Shown here in pieces: positions 18,484 to 27,918 of a stretch of DNA of 64,000 bases (positions are counted from its first letter, which is position 1; each line of letters opens with the position of its first letter). The stretch spans positions 58,516 through 122,515 of the forward strand of contig JADJBS010000005.1 of the NCBI GenBank assembly GCA_016703665.1. Direction: 5' to 3'. The stretch comes from Candidatus Defluviibacillus avedoerensis. Lineage in GTDB: Bacteria; Pseudomonadota; Gammaproteobacteria; Burkholderiales; Burkholderiaceae_C. Below the pieces are notes generated by a model. That model worked only from the letters and a program-made list of their open reading frames with translations. It did no database searches and was not told the DNA's origin. The position numbers and the translations under genes were made by a program.

Positions 18484-19887
18484 ATGTTTCTGAATACAAA
18501 TCACTGGCAACTGTGTGCCAGGATGGCCTCGGTGCTTCTAGGCGGGGCTTGGGCCAGTGTGTCTGCACAGGAAGCTGCACCAGGGATTGTGGGCCAACAA
18601 GGATGGCTGTTTTATCGACATGAATTTTCTAATCCGAGTGACGACGCCAACGTGAGCAAGACAATCGACCTGTTGCGGCGCGTCAATGCCCAGCTCGCAC
18701 GCAACGGAACGCAACTCGTTGTTGTCATGGCACGTTTGAAAATTCGAGTTCACAGTGAGTTTTTGCCACCCTCTGCAGCGCTTACGGACCACCTAAAGGG
18801 CAGTTATGGTCGTATGCTACAGGCTTTGCGCAGTGGCGGTGTGGCGCCGGTGGATCTTGAAACTGCATTTATCGCCAGTCAAAAACGCAATAGCCCCATG
18901 CCACTGTACTTCAAAAGGGACACTCATTGGTCTTCGGCAGGGGCACTCTTAGCGGCGGAGACCGTACGCGATATGGTTCAGGCCGACACCAGGCTCCAGC
19001 AACTGACCGCAAGCCTGCCTAAAACGCGCTACCAGCTGACGTGGTCCTCCAAGGATTGGCCTGTTGATGGCGATCTTCCCCCGCAATTGCCAAAAGGATC
19101 CCCGCAGTTTGACAAAGAGCTGATCAAAATCTTTACCGTAGAAAAACTGGCAGACCAATCAACTGGCGGCTTGCTAGACAATTGCACCCTACCAATCACG
19201 CTTTTGGGCAGTAGCTATACAGCTGACTGGACCAATTTCCCAGCAGCAATGCGATATGCGTTGCAAAGCGATTTGTTGAGCATTTCGGTCGACGCTCTGC
19301 AGGGGCAGTGGTTTGGTCTTCACAGCTATTTGCGGGACGATGCTTTTCAAGCGCAGCGTCCCAAGCTGCTTATCTGGGAAATGCCTGCAAGGGATATGAG
19401 GGCGCCACCAGATTTTCAATGGCGTGAAGCCAGGTACAAAATGAACGCAACAGAATGGCTGCTACAGACATCAGCTTTGCTTCAGATTCAATGCATACCC
19501 AGTGGCATCAACGCCAAAGTAAGTCACGTAACCGTCAAGGGCGCGCAGTCAGGTGCCCGTGGCTTCAGCACACCAGCCAGTGTGTCGAGCGACTATGTCG
19601 AACTACAGTTTGATAAGCCGCTTCAACGGAAGGACTATCTGTCAGGAAAGCTGGTTGTTGACGGATCCAAGGTGCTCACGCTGGAAGTATCCTCGAAGGC
19701 AGGGCGTAGCCGCACAAGCACACTTCCTGTCGCCGGTGATGACGTGGCCCATGTACTGAGGACTGCTCTGGTCGGTGCAGAAGCAAGTGACGGCATTTCA
19801 CAGGTGCGCATTTTTCCGGGTACCACTCGCAGTTTTTCGCTGCAGGAAATCCAGGTTTGCCAACAGCCCGCCGATCTGCTGAATTGA
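18484..19887 (+). CDS. AlgX-like SGNH O-acetyltransferase with C-terminal carbohydrate-binding domain
   Basis: A 467-residue periplasmic enzyme with a signal peptide (to VSAQ near residue 29). The SGNH-type catalytic residues are visible: DTHW with Asp146 and His148, and the nucleophile in LLGSSY at Ser244. Residues ~340-467 form an extra beta-rich domain like the carbohydrate-binding module of AlgX. AlgX transfers acetyl groups directly onto the polymer, and this domain plan separates it from AlgJ. The recipient here cannot be alginate by context, since no alg8/alg44 synthase is present. An AAGGAG ribosome-binding site precedes the ATG. Confidence 0.83.
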   Translation: MFLNTNHWQLCARMASVLLGGAWASVSAQEAAPGIVGQQGWLFYRHEFSNPSDDANVSKTIDLLRRVNAQLARNGTQLVVVMARLKIRVHSEFLPPSAALTDHLKGSYGRMLQALRSGGVAPVDLETAFIASQKRNSPMPLYFKRDTHWSSAGALLAAETVRDMVQADTRLQQLTASLPKTRYQLTWSSKDWPVDGDLPPQLPKGSPQFDKELIKIFTVEKLADQSTGGLLDNCTLPITLLGSSYTADWTNFPAAMRYALQSDLLSISVDALQGQWFGLHSYLRDDAFQAQRPKLLIWEMPARDMRAPPDFQWREARYKMNATEWLLQTSALLQIQCIPSGINAKVSHVTVKGAQSGARGFSTPASVSSDYVELQFDKPLQRKDYLSGKLVVDGSKVLTLEVSSKAGRSRTSTLPVAGDDVAHVLRTALVGAEASDGISQVRIFPGTTRSFSLQEIQVCQQPADLLN

Positions 19888-19916
19888 ATGCCGACTAAGG
19901 CAAGCCTTGGATAGAC

Positions 19917-21302
19917 ATGGTCTTCAGTTCAAATCTATTCCTGTTTGCATTCCTACCGCTCTTTCTGGCATGCTATTACGCGATGCCGATGAAGTCACGC
20001 TCGGCGGTGATACTGATTTTCAGCTATGGGTTCTACGCGTGGTGGCGTCCTGACTTCCTGGGGATTCTGTTGGGCGTAAGCCTTGTGTCTTATGGGCTGG
20101 CCTTGGCCATCGATGCGGAAGCCTTGCCGAGCAAGCGCTATCGACTGCTCTTTGTCGGGGTGTCGCTCAACCTGCTGGCTTTGGCCTATTTCAAATATGC
20201 AAACTTTGGTGTCGATAGCCTGAACCTGCTGTTACAGGCGCTTGGCATGGAGCCTTTGAACTTTGGTCGAGTGCTGTTGCCCATCGGGCTGTCGTTTTAC
20301 ATCTTTCATGCGATCAGCTATCTCGTGGATATCTATCGTAGAGAGGCCCCTCCCGCCAACAACCTGATTGACTTCTCCGCATTTATCGCTCTCTTTCCCC
20401 ATTTGGTGGCAGGTCCGGTTCTTCGATACAAATTGCTTGCAGAACAGTTTCGATATCGGGAGCACAGTTGGACACGCTTTGGGCAGGGCTGTGTCATGTT
20501 TATGGTTGGTTTTTGCAAAAAAGTACTGATCGCAGATAGCGTTGCGCCACTTGCGAATGCTGCCTTCTCGGCCTCCAAGCTTAGCCTGTCAGATGCGTGG
20601 CTGGGGACTGCGGCGTACACGATCCAGCTATTCTTTGATTTCAGTGGCTACAGCGACATGGCCGTAGGACTGGCTTTGATGATCGGGTTTACGTTTCCAC
20701 AAAACTTTGATGATCCCTACACATCTGGCTCACTCACGGAGTTCTGGAAGCGTTGGCACATGTCATTGTCCAGTTGGTTGCGCGAGTATCTGTATATCCC
20801 TTTGGGGGGCAATCGTCTCGGAGGAGGACGAACCTACCTGAACTTGTTTTTGACAATGCTGCTGGGCGGACTTTGGCACGGAGCAAGCTGGTCCTTTGTG
20901 CTTTGGGGCGCCTGGCATGGAGGAATCTTGGGAATTGAACGATTCTGGCGGCAACGTTTTCCCGGGACCTTCTTCCCTCGCCCACTCAAAGTGGCCTGGA
21001 CGATGCTGCTCGTTATGTTGGGTTGGGTCCTGTTTCGTGCCAACGATCTCGCGAGTGCAATGCGTATCTGGAGATCGCTGTTTGGCATGTCTGATTTGCC
21101 TTTATCCGATGCCATGCAATGGGAGTTGGCACCCGACCGATGCATCTTGTTGTTGGTAGGGATCGGGTTGGTCTACGCCATGCCGTGGCTGCGGCGACAT
21201 CAAGGGGGGGCATTGAAATGGTTATTGGTCCCCCTGTTTTTTTTGGCGCTTGCCAAGCTGTCTGCCCAGTCCTTTACACCTTTTCTCTATTTTCAGTTTT
21301 AA
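19917..21302 (+). CDS. AlgI-like MBOAT membrane O-acyltransferase
   Basis: A 461-residue polytopic inner-membrane protein of the MBOAT family that moves acetyl groups across the membrane for exopolysaccharide acetylation. About 10-12 hydrophobic segments are visible. The conserved FWKRWHMSLSSWLREYLYIPLGG-type block (shown here in part) precedes the catalytic histidine in GLWHGASW at His321, the same position as His322 in Pseudomonas AlgI. Lies between the AlgX-like and AlgJ-like genes, in the order expected for a functional module. Confidence 0.92.
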   Translation: MVFSSNLFLFAFLPLFLACYYAMPMKSRSAVILIFSYGFYAWWRPDFLGILLGVSLVSYGLALAIDAEALPSKRYRLLFVGVSLNLLALAYFKYANFGVDSLNLLLQALGMEPLNFGRVLLPIGLSFYIFHAISYLVDIYRREAPPANNLIDFSAFIALFPHLVAGPVLRYKLLAEQFRYREHSWTRFGQGCVMFMVGFCKKVLIADSVAPLANAAFSASKLSLSDAWLGTAAYTIQLFFDFSGYSDMAVGLALMIGFTFPQNFDDPYTSGSLTEFWKRWHMSLSSWLREYLYIPLGGNRLGGGRTYLNLFLTMLLGGLWHGASWSFVLWGAWHGGILGIERFWRQRFPGTFFPRPLKVAWTMLLVMLGWVLFRANDLASAMRIWRSLFGMSDLPLSDAMQWELAPDRCILLLVGIGLVYAMPWLRRHQGGALKWLLVPLFFLALAKLSAQSFTPFLYFQF

Positions 21303-21303
21303 G

Positions 21304-22416
21304 ATGTTGAGCGATTCCAAAGGTCTGAACCATGTGGCTGCCATTGGCTTGCTTTTGACCATGCTCTGGGGTGGTCTTGAGGTCGTGGGCGCCCTTAGGC
21401 ACGGGCTTGAATTTCCAAGTAGCAAGCAGGAGTTTCTGGATGGAACCAGCACGCAATCCTTGGAAAAGCAAATCGACCTGCACTTGCCCTCACGCGACAT
21501 ACTGATTGCTGTAGATAGCGTCGTCCGGTATAAATTGTTGCGCGCAGGTGGTGACCAGGTCCTATTGGGGCGCGATGGCTGGCTATTCTTGCGCGATGAA
21601 TTGCGACCATACGAAAGTGCGCTAGCGAACCAGACGGCACGCATTGCCATACTGGTCAAACTCGCAAATTTCCTGAAGCAGCAGAGCGTGCACCTCCTGG
21701 TGATACTGGTGCCTGACAAAGTCCGTATTGCCGAAGCGCAATTACCTGCTCGGCACTTGCCGGCTCACACGTCGCTTCGGTACCAAGAGGCGTTGCAGGA
21801 AATGCAGGCACAAGGCATCTGGACGCTTGATTTGCGCCAAGCGTTAGTCACTGCGGGGGAGCCAACTTACTACCGCAGCGATACGCACTGGAACACGCGA
21901 GGCGCGGGTCTGGCTGCGAATGCCGTGGCAGCTGCGGTCAAGGCCCGAGGCATGTCGTTGCCAAGCACCTCTTTTGCTACTGTGTCGGCCGAGCGAGCTG
22001 TTGAGCGTGAGGGGGATCTCATTCGCTTGATGGGCTTGTCTGCGGTGAGCAAGGCATGGCGTCCACTGCCAGACATGGAGCTAAGTTCGGAAACCCGCCA
22101 AATAAAACCGAGCGTCACGCGCTCGGGTGGTTTGCTGGATCAGGTCGACGGTCCTCCCGTTGTTCTCGTTGGAACCTCTTATTCTTTGCGTGGCAACTTT
22201 TCAGGACAACTCAAACAGGCCTTATCTGCAGAGGTCTTGAATGCGGCCAAGGACGGTGGTGGGTTCCTCCAGGCCACTGCAGAGTACCTCAATGATGAGT
22301 CATTTCAAAGTGCCAAGCCTTTGCTGGTGGTGTGGGAGTTGCCCGAGCGGATGTTGACCGCCGAGCTGACGCAAGACACTCGCTGGATTCGCTTGATTGA
22401 ACGATACTGCCCGTAA
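21304..22416 (+). CDS. AlgJ-like SGNH O-acetyltransferase
   Basis: A 370-residue protein with an N-terminal signal anchor (about residues 8-28) and a periplasmic SGNH domain. Catalytic residues: DTHW with Asp193 and His195, and the nucleophile in LVGTSYS at Ser292. It lacks the C-terminal carbohydrate-binding domain of the AlgX-like protein, so it matches AlgJ, which hands acetyl groups on from AlgI. ATG 21304 lies one base after the algI-like stop; an upstream in-frame ATG would sit inside algI. Last gene of the locus. Confidence 0.85.
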   Translation: MLSDSKGLNHVAAIGLLLTMLWGGLEVVGALRHGLEFPSSKQEFLDGTSTQSLEKQIDLHLPSRDILIAVDSVVRYKLLRAGGDQVLLGRDGWLFLRDELRPYESALANQTARIAILVKLANFLKQQSVHLLVILVPDKVRIAEAQLPARHLPAHTSLRYQEALQEMQAQGIWTLDLRQALVTAGEPTYYRSDTHWNTRGAGLAANAVAAAVKARGMSLPSTSFATVSAERAVEREGDLIRLMGLSAVSKAWRPLPDMELSSETRQIKPSVTRSGGLLDQVDGPPVVLVGTSYSLRGNFSGQLKQALSAEVLNAAKDGGGFLQATAEYLNDESFQSAKPLLVVWELPERMLTAELTQDTRWIRLIERYCP

Positions 22417-22426
22417 CGAGTCGTCT

Positions 22427-23835
22427 TTACGCCCACTTGAGCGATGGACGTGTAATGGGTCTTATGCTTTCGTAGGCCTTAGCCGCGCGCAGCACCATGG
22501 CGTCGTCAAACATCTACCCACGATTTGTAGGCCAATCGGCAAGCCGTCTTGGGTCAAACCACAGGGTATGGTGCAGGCGGGTTGCTGGGTCAGATTGAAC
22601 GGGTAGCTGAAAGGTGTCCAGCCAAGCATGACTTCGGGGCTCATGGTGCTGTGGCCTGCGGCTTGGGCGGGCAGGGCGGGGATAGCGACTGCGGGCGTTA
22701 CGAGCAAGTCATAGCCCTGCATGAATTGCCGCATGTGGGAGCCCAGCAGGCCACGCCGCAGGTTGAGCTGATGGGTATCCAGCAGACTCATTTTTTCACC
22801 TAACAGCGCCTCGGCTTTGAAATCGGGATCAACGCTCGCTTGCTGCACTGGGCTGAGCGCGTTGTAAACAGACCAAGCCCCGATAAACCAAAGACCGGTG
22901 CTGATGTCTAATGAGTCTTCTATGCCTGGATCCACCTGTTCAACACAGGCGCCCAGCATTTCCATCTGCCGCGCGGCTGCGTCCACAGCTCTTGACACTT
23001 CAGGATGGACATTCCTGGCGTAGCCTAAGGTAGGAGAATAGGCAATGCGCAAACCACGAATACCGTCGTTCAAACCCACGAGGTAGTCGGTGTTGTCAGA
23101 GGGAAGCGATGTCCAGTCGCGCGCATCAGGTTGCTTCAACACGTTCATCATCAGGGCACCGTCAGCCACGCTCATGGTGTGTGGACCCAGGTGGGCGACC
23201 GACCCAAAGGGCGACAGCGGGTAGGCGGGTATGCGGCCAAAGCTGGGTTTCAGGCCAAAGTTGCCACAAAAAGCCGCAGGAATGCGTACGCTGCCTGCAC
23301 CGTCGGTGCCGACGGACAGGGCGCCCATGCCCGCAGCCACAGCAGCAGCAGAGCCCCCCGATGAGCCGCCAGGGCTGTGGTCAAGGTTCCAGGGGTTGCG
23401 GCTGATGCCAGTCAGCGGCGAATTGGTTTCACCCTTGCAACCAAATTCTGGGGTGCAGGTTTTGCCGAGCAAGACAGCCCCCGCTTCGCGCAGGCGGGCC
23501 GTGGCAGGGGCATCCACTTCCCAGGGCTGATGCGGATCAATGGTTTTGCTGCCACGCAGAGTGGGCCAGCCCTTTGTCAGGATCAGGTCTTTGATTGAAG
23601 TGGGCACACCGTCTAATTCACCGACGGGCTCGCCACGCATCCAGTGGGCCTCGCTCTCGCGGGCAGATTGCAGGGCGTGCGCGTGATCCACAAGGCAATA
23701 CGCATTCAGCTGGGCATTGAGCTGGTCGATGCGATTCAGCGCTGCCTGCGTTGCCTCCACTGGGGATGCCTTTTTACTGCGGTAAAGGGACAAAAGCTCG
23801 GTAGCGGTCGCGTCGGCAAGATCGGGTTTCAGCAT
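22427..23835 (-). pseudogene. Amidase-signature enzyme, frameshifted near the C-terminus
   Basis: An amidase-signature hydrolase of the GatA/AtzF type that cleaves carboxamides. The Ser-cisSer-Lys triad is visible: lysine in TSIKDLIL and the two serines in PGGSSGGSAAAV. The frame is intact for ~440 residues, then near 22510 the reading ...QIVGR C goes out of frame. Dropping in one base restores FDDAMVLRAAKAYESIRP, the expected family ending, and a stop at 22427. So the gene is probably whole and the missing base an error or recent mutation; as given the protein ends at 22462. Start ATG 23835 with GGAGA upstream. It follows the M81 peptidase by 32 bases, likely co-transcribed. Confidence 0.85.
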
Positions 23836-23867
23836 CAAAAGTCTCCGGTTCTGCGTGTGTGAGTGAG

Positions 23868-25370
23868 TCAGGGAGTCAAACGAATGTGCGGCGACAGTTT
23901 TTTCCAGGGCATGGTGGCAGGGTCTGCTGCCATAGGGCCTGCAGCCACTCCCACCAGAATATGGCTTGCCAGCGGTGTGAAGTCGGCGCGGAAGTGGTTG
24001 GAGCTTTTCACCACAATGATCTTCATCTTTTCCGGCGCAATGCCCAGCATTTGCAGCAAGGCGCGGTCCAGCAGTTGCATCTTCCCACTGACCACGGCCA
24101 CCAAAATTCCATCAATCTCCAGGCATGCGCTGGGGCCCAGTGCTATCTTGCTCCCGGTCATCATGGGGCCAGTCAGGGTGCAGTGGCCGTCGCTGGTGGC
24201 TTGCACGGTGAATGTGCCGGTGACGGGTGGGTCGCTCAGCTGCCCGGTAAACGTGGGCACGGCGGTACCCAGGCTCAAGCTGATTTTGGTGCCCGGTGCG
24301 AGGCCCACGCAGGCCGCTGCTGCCGCCTCGTCATACATCAAGCCCAAAGCGACTTGGCCTGGGTGGCGTTTGCCCACGTCTTGGCGCAGGAGTTCATGAA
24401 GCATGCCGGTGGTGTTGCTATCGCCCCCTGCGCCAGGGTTGTCCTGCGTGTCTGCAATGACCACGGGCTTGTCAGCGCTGGCACACAGGGTAAGCGCCTG
24501 GGCGACAGCTTGCTGTGCGCTCAGGCAATGCAGGCGCCAGGGTGCGGGCTCGGCGACCAGTGCGTACATGGCGTCACAAACAAGCACCGCCTGTGCGCCG
24601 TGACTCCAGACCACTGGGCCACACTCATCAAAATCAGAAGCGGGAAACCCCATGCAAAAACTGCTGACTGTGCCGTGCAGGGCGTCGAGAGCCAGCATGT
24701 GCTCATAAAGAGCTTTAGCGGGGGCCATATCGGTGCTCTGGCTATTCAGCGGAATCAGAAAGGGCAGGCGGCGTGAGTGGGCAGGTTCGCGCGAGCCGCC
24801 TGACAAGCGACGCTGCATCAGGCTCGCGGCCAATTCGCCAGTGGCTGCCATGTCTGTGTGTGGGTACTTGCGGTAAGCCACCAGTGCATCTGACAGGTCA
24901 AGCATCTTTTCTGTGATGTTGGCGTGCAAATCCAGGCTGACAACTAGGGGTAAATCGGCACCCACGACCGCGCGCAGCCGTGCCAGCAACTCACCTTCGG
25001 CGTCATCGGCGTTCTGGGCGACGGCAGCGCCGTGCAAATCCAGGTAGATGCCTTCCAGGCCCCCATCTGCCAACGCCTGCCGAGTGGTGGTGACAATGGC
25101 TGCGCAAATGCGCTCGAAGGCATCTTCAGTCACGTACGACGATGGTCCTGCGCCCGCCCAGGCTGCGGGAATTAACTCCCAGCCCAATCGATCTGCTGCA
25201 GCCATGAAGCCGCCAACGGGCACATTGACGCCGGTCAGCCGTTGCTGGATGGCCTCACCTTGCATGAAGGGTGGAAAACTGTCGCCGCGGTTAAAGGCCG
25301 CCCAGTCAGCCAGTGAAGGTGCAAACGTGTTGGTCTCGTGCTGGAATCCAGCGATAAGGATACGTGTCAA
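23868..25370 (-). CDS. M81-family metallopeptidase (MlrC-like)
   Basis: A 500-residue protein of the MlrC family, named after the microcystin-degradation protein. It opens ILIAGFQHETNTFAPS with the conserved H-E pair, and has GIYLDLHGAAVAQ, LVVSLDLHANIT and YRKYPHTDMAATG, which hold the metal-binding residues. Homologues are common beside amidases and transporters in soil and freshwater Burkholderiales, where the substrate is rarely known. The amidase follows directly downstream, so the pair may degrade an amide-containing compound. Confidence 0.85.
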   Translation of the reverse strand: MTRILIAGFQHETNTFAPSLADWAAFNRGDSFPPFMQGEAIQQRLTGVNVPVGGFMAAADRLGWELIPAAWAGAGPSSYVTEDAFERICAAIVTTTRQALADGGLEGIYLDLHGAAVAQNADDAEGELLARLRAVVGADLPLVVSLDLHANITEKMLDLSDALVAYRKYPHTDMAATGELAASLMQRRLSGGSREPAHSRRLPFLIPLNSQSTDMAPAKALYEHMLALDALHGTVSSFCMGFPASDFDECGPVVWSHGAQAVLVCDAMYALVAEPAPWRLHCLSAQQAVAQALTLCASADKPVVIADTQDNPGAGGDSNTTGMLHELLRQDVGKRHPGQVALGLMYDEAAAAACVGLAPGTKISLSLGTAVPTFTGQLSDPPVTGTFTVQATSDGHCTLTGPMMTGSKIALGPSACLEIDGILVAVVSGKMQLLDRALLQMLGIAPEKMKIIVVKSSNHFRADFTPLASHILVGVAAGPMAADPATMPWKKLSPHIRLTP

Positions 25371-25525
25371 TGTGAGTCCCTCAGAGCAAGCGTGAAGCCA
25401 AAATCAAGAGAAACCAGTGTCGCATGGAGCCACGACTTCTTGCCTCAGGCGCAACCCTGGCACGCTGGCAAAATGCAAGGTACTGATCATCGAAAACTTG
25501 ATTCCCGAATAGCCAGGAGACTTCA

Positions 25526-26155
25526 TTGGAAACCCTTTACCCCGCCATTGCCACCGTTGTCGCCTATTTACTGGGTTCGCTTTCATTTGCCGTGATCGTG
25601 AGTCGTGCCATGGGGTTGACTGACCCACGCACCTTTGGCAGCAAGAATCCGGGCGCCACCAATGTGTTGCGATCAGGCTCCAAAAAAGCGGCCATCATCA
25701 CCTTGCTGTTTGATGCACTCAAAGGTTGGTTGCCTGTGCTGGCGGTGCGTTATTTTGGCAAGCCGTATGGTTTGGAAGACGGCACGGTTGCTCTGGTGGG
25801 GCTTGCGGCGTTTTTAGGGCACTTGTGGCCCGTTTTCTTTGGCTTCAAGGGCGGGAAGGGCGTGGCAACCGCGCTGGGTGTTCTGTTTGGTACAAACCTG
25901 TTTCTCGGGCTGGCGGTGGGTGCAACTTGGTTGTTTGTCGCCTATGTTTCACGCTACTCATCATTGTCATCATTGGTGGCTGCGGTATTTGCACCTGCCT
26001 ACTACATGCTGGGCGATGGCGCTTTGTGGAGCGCCGAAAAACCAATCACCCTGGCCTTGATCGTGATGGGGGGATTGTTGATCTATCGCCACAACGAAAA
26101 CATCGGGCGTTTGATTGCCGGTAAAGAATCCAAACTGGGCGCGAAGAAGAGCTGA
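25526..26155 (+). CDS. plsY: Glycerol-3-phosphate acyltransferase PlsY (TTG start)
   Basis: A 209-residue inner-membrane enzyme that makes lysophosphatidic acid from acyl-phosphate and glycerol 3-phosphate, the first step of phospholipid synthesis. Five membrane segments and the three PlsY motifs are present: SKNPGATNVLR, the GHLWPVFFGFKGGKG block and the RHNENIGRL end. The frame begins at TTG 25526 behind an AGGAGA ribosome-binding site at 25515-25520; no ATG at this position fits the family N-terminus. Convergent with the HD-domain gene. Confidence 0.93.
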   Translation: METLYPAIATVVAYLLGSLSFAVIVSRAMGLTDPRTFGSKNPGATNVLRSGSKKAAIITLLFDALKGWLPVLAVRYFGKPYGLEDGTVALVGLAAFLGHLWPVFFGFKGGKGVATALGVLFGTNLFLGLAVGATWLFVAYVSRYSSLSSLVAAVFAPAYYMLGDGALWSAEKPITLALIVMGGLLIYRHNENIGRLIAGKESKLGAKKS

Positions 26156-26157
26156 AG

Positions 26158-27384
26158 TCAAGCCCTGGGCATCAGCTTCAGCATGGCTTCCATGTTGAGG
26201 TTGACGCGTACACCTGTGGCTGCGATGGTGGCCTGGATAGGAACCACACCACGTGAAATGTCGATCGGGCGCGGTAAAGCAATGGGTTCGTTATTGCGAT
26301 TCAGCACAGTGGCCACCAGCGGTTCTGCCGGTTTCAGGCCACGCTTGAGCACAACCGCAGTTTCACCATTGCCCAGTTTCACATACGTGCCTGGGGGGCA
26401 TAGTCCCAGTATGCTGACCAGTGAGGTGCCCACTTCGTCGTGTTTGGCATCGGCTTGCACCACGACCGACCGAACCGAATCACGCGCCGTGCGGCCAGAA
26501 CGGGACTTGCGTGGACTCATGGCAGCCGTGTAACGGTCGACTGTTTGCAAGATACGGGCAATCCGGGCCACGGGCTGCCAATCAGCAAGTTTGTCTGGAC
26601 CGGTGAGAGGGGTGTGATGTTGAGCGACTGCATCCAGCCAGAGGGGGTCTTTCACACCGGCGCTGATCAGCATGTCGCGGCCCGCCTGGGCATGACCATC
26701 AATCTGTGAGCGCTGCGTTGGGCTGGGTGCCTGCTTTTGTAAAGCCAATTCGTCTTGCAACGCAGTCATTCCGATGTTCATTGTCAACGCTGAGCACGCC
26801 AATGCGCGCCGCTCTGGCTCCGGCAGGGCAAATACTGTCGCCACCAACTGCGAGAGCACAGAACACAGCAATGAATGCAAGGCACTGTAGCCGCCGTAAT
26901 GGGTCACTGATCTGTGAAACAGCAAAAATTGCGACCCGACACTGTCTTCGGCCAGCAGCAGTTTGGTGTAGTCATACACCTGCTGGACCTTGGTTTCAAA
27001 ATCATGGGTGTCTTTACTGCTGGCCAATACACCGCGTAGTTTGGATTCAACGTCGCTCCAGCGTTGGAACAAGGAGCCGGTGAGCTTTTCTTCAGACTGT
27101 GAGCCGCCTGCCATCAGGAACTTGTTGAAGTCCTTGATGGGGGCGTCCTTGCGGCTCATCTCGGTCAGTCCAGCCATCATCAGTCGGACGCCTTCATCCG
27201 ACTCGTCTATTTCAACGAAAATCCTTCCCCGGGCTTTGATTCCCGCCAGTATCGTGGCGTTTTCAATCTTGTGCCCCTTGGACAGCAACACGGTTCCACT
27301 CTGGTCGCGCAGCGTATAGTTCAACGCCATGCCCACCATGAGCTTGTCTCGGGGCAACTCGATCAGGTCTGTAGAGTCACCCAT
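26158..27384 (-). CDS. HD-domain protein, degenerate HD-GYP-like
   Basis: A 408-residue cytoplasmic protein. The N-terminal ~100 residues resemble the domain that often precedes HD-GYP modules (GMALNYTLRDQSGTVLLSKG). The middle (~150-310) has HD-superfamily helices with a His-rich segment HRSVTHYGGYSALHSLL and AVAQHHTPLTGPD, where the HHE-x-x-DGxGYP signature of active c-di-GMP phosphodiesterases is mostly lost. The C-terminal ~90 residues contain CPPGTYVKLGNGETAVV, found after HD-GYP domains. Probably a degenerate c-di-GMP-related protein or a nucleotide phosphohydrolase. Starts 6 bases after the yajQ stop, so they form one unit. Confidence 0.68.
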   Translation of the reverse strand: MGDSTDLIELPRDKLMVGMALNYTLRDQSGTVLLSKGHKIENATILAGIKARGRIFVEIDESDEGVRLMMAGLTEMSRKDAPIKDFNKFLMAGGSQSEEKLTGSLFQRWSDVESKLRGVLASSKDTHDFETKVQQVYDYTKLLLAEDSVGSQFLLFHRSVTHYGGYSALHSLLCSVLSQLVATVFALPEPERRALACSALTMNIGMTALQDELALQKQAPSPTQRSQIDGHAQAGRDMLISAGVKDPLWLDAVAQHHTPLTGPDKLADWQPVARIARILQTVDRYTAAMSPRKSRSGRTARDSVRSVVVQADAKHDEVGTSLVSILGLCPPGTYVKLGNGETAVVLKRGLKPAEPLVATVLNRNNEPIALPRPIDISRGVVPIQATIAATGVRVNLNMEAMLKLMPRA

Positions 27385-27390
27385 GTCGCA

Positions 27391-27876
27391 TCAATCCCGA
27401 AAATTATTGAAACTCAGGGGAAGGTCCGTCATTTCTTTCTTTATCAATGCCATGGCGGCCTGCAAATCATCGCGCTTTGCGCCGGTCACTCGAATGGCGT
27501 CTCCCTGAATGGCCGCCTGCACCTTCAGCTTGCTGCCTTTGATGAAAGTCTGGATTTTTTTTGCAGCCGTGCTTTCGATTCCGTTGCGGACTTTGACGAC
27601 CTGTTTGACCTTGTCGCCCCCCATCTTCTGCACGTCTCCTATATCCAGGAAACGAACGTCAACGTTTCGCTTGGTCAGCTTGTTGCGCAGCACATCTTCA
27701 ATTTGGGTGAGCTGAAACTCCGCGTCACCGACCATGGTGATTTCTTTTTCCTTGAGTTCAACAGAAGCCGATGTTCCTTTGAAATCAAACCGGGTGCTGA
27801 TTTCTTTGGCCGTGTTTTCTACGGCATTCTTGACTTCGACCAGATCGGCTTCACAAACGGTATCGAAGGAGGGCAT
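27391..27876 (-). CDS. yajQ: YajQ-family nucleotide-binding protein
   Basis: A 161-residue protein of the UPF0234/YajQ family, with two ferredoxin-like domains. It opens MPSFDTVCEADLVEVKNAVEN and ends DLPLSFNNFRD, both diagnostic. Xanthomonas YajQ binds c-di-GMP and acts as an effector, and other family members bind tRNA or GTP, so a second-messenger role is plausible. ATG 27876 gives the conserved start; an upstream extension would overlap the divergent murB region. Co-transcribed with the HD-domain gene downstream. Confidence 0.93.
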   Translation of the reverse strand: MPSFDTVCEADLVEVKNAVENTAKEISTRFDFKGTSASVELKEKEITMVGDAEFQLTQIEDVLRNKLTKRNVDVRFLDIGDVQKMGGDKVKQVVKVRNGIESTAAKKIQTFIKGSKLKVQAAIQGDAIRVTGAKRDDLQAAMALIKKEMTDLPLSFNNFRD

Positions 27877-27918
27877 GGGTGCTAGCGCTATCAAAAGTGA
27901 GAATGCGACAATTCTCCC

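Noticed and set aside
26140..26180. Hairpin between plsY and the HD-domain gene as a bidirectional terminator
   Set aside because: The GCTGAAG/CTTCAGC match is short, widely spaced and inside coding ends, without a T tract.
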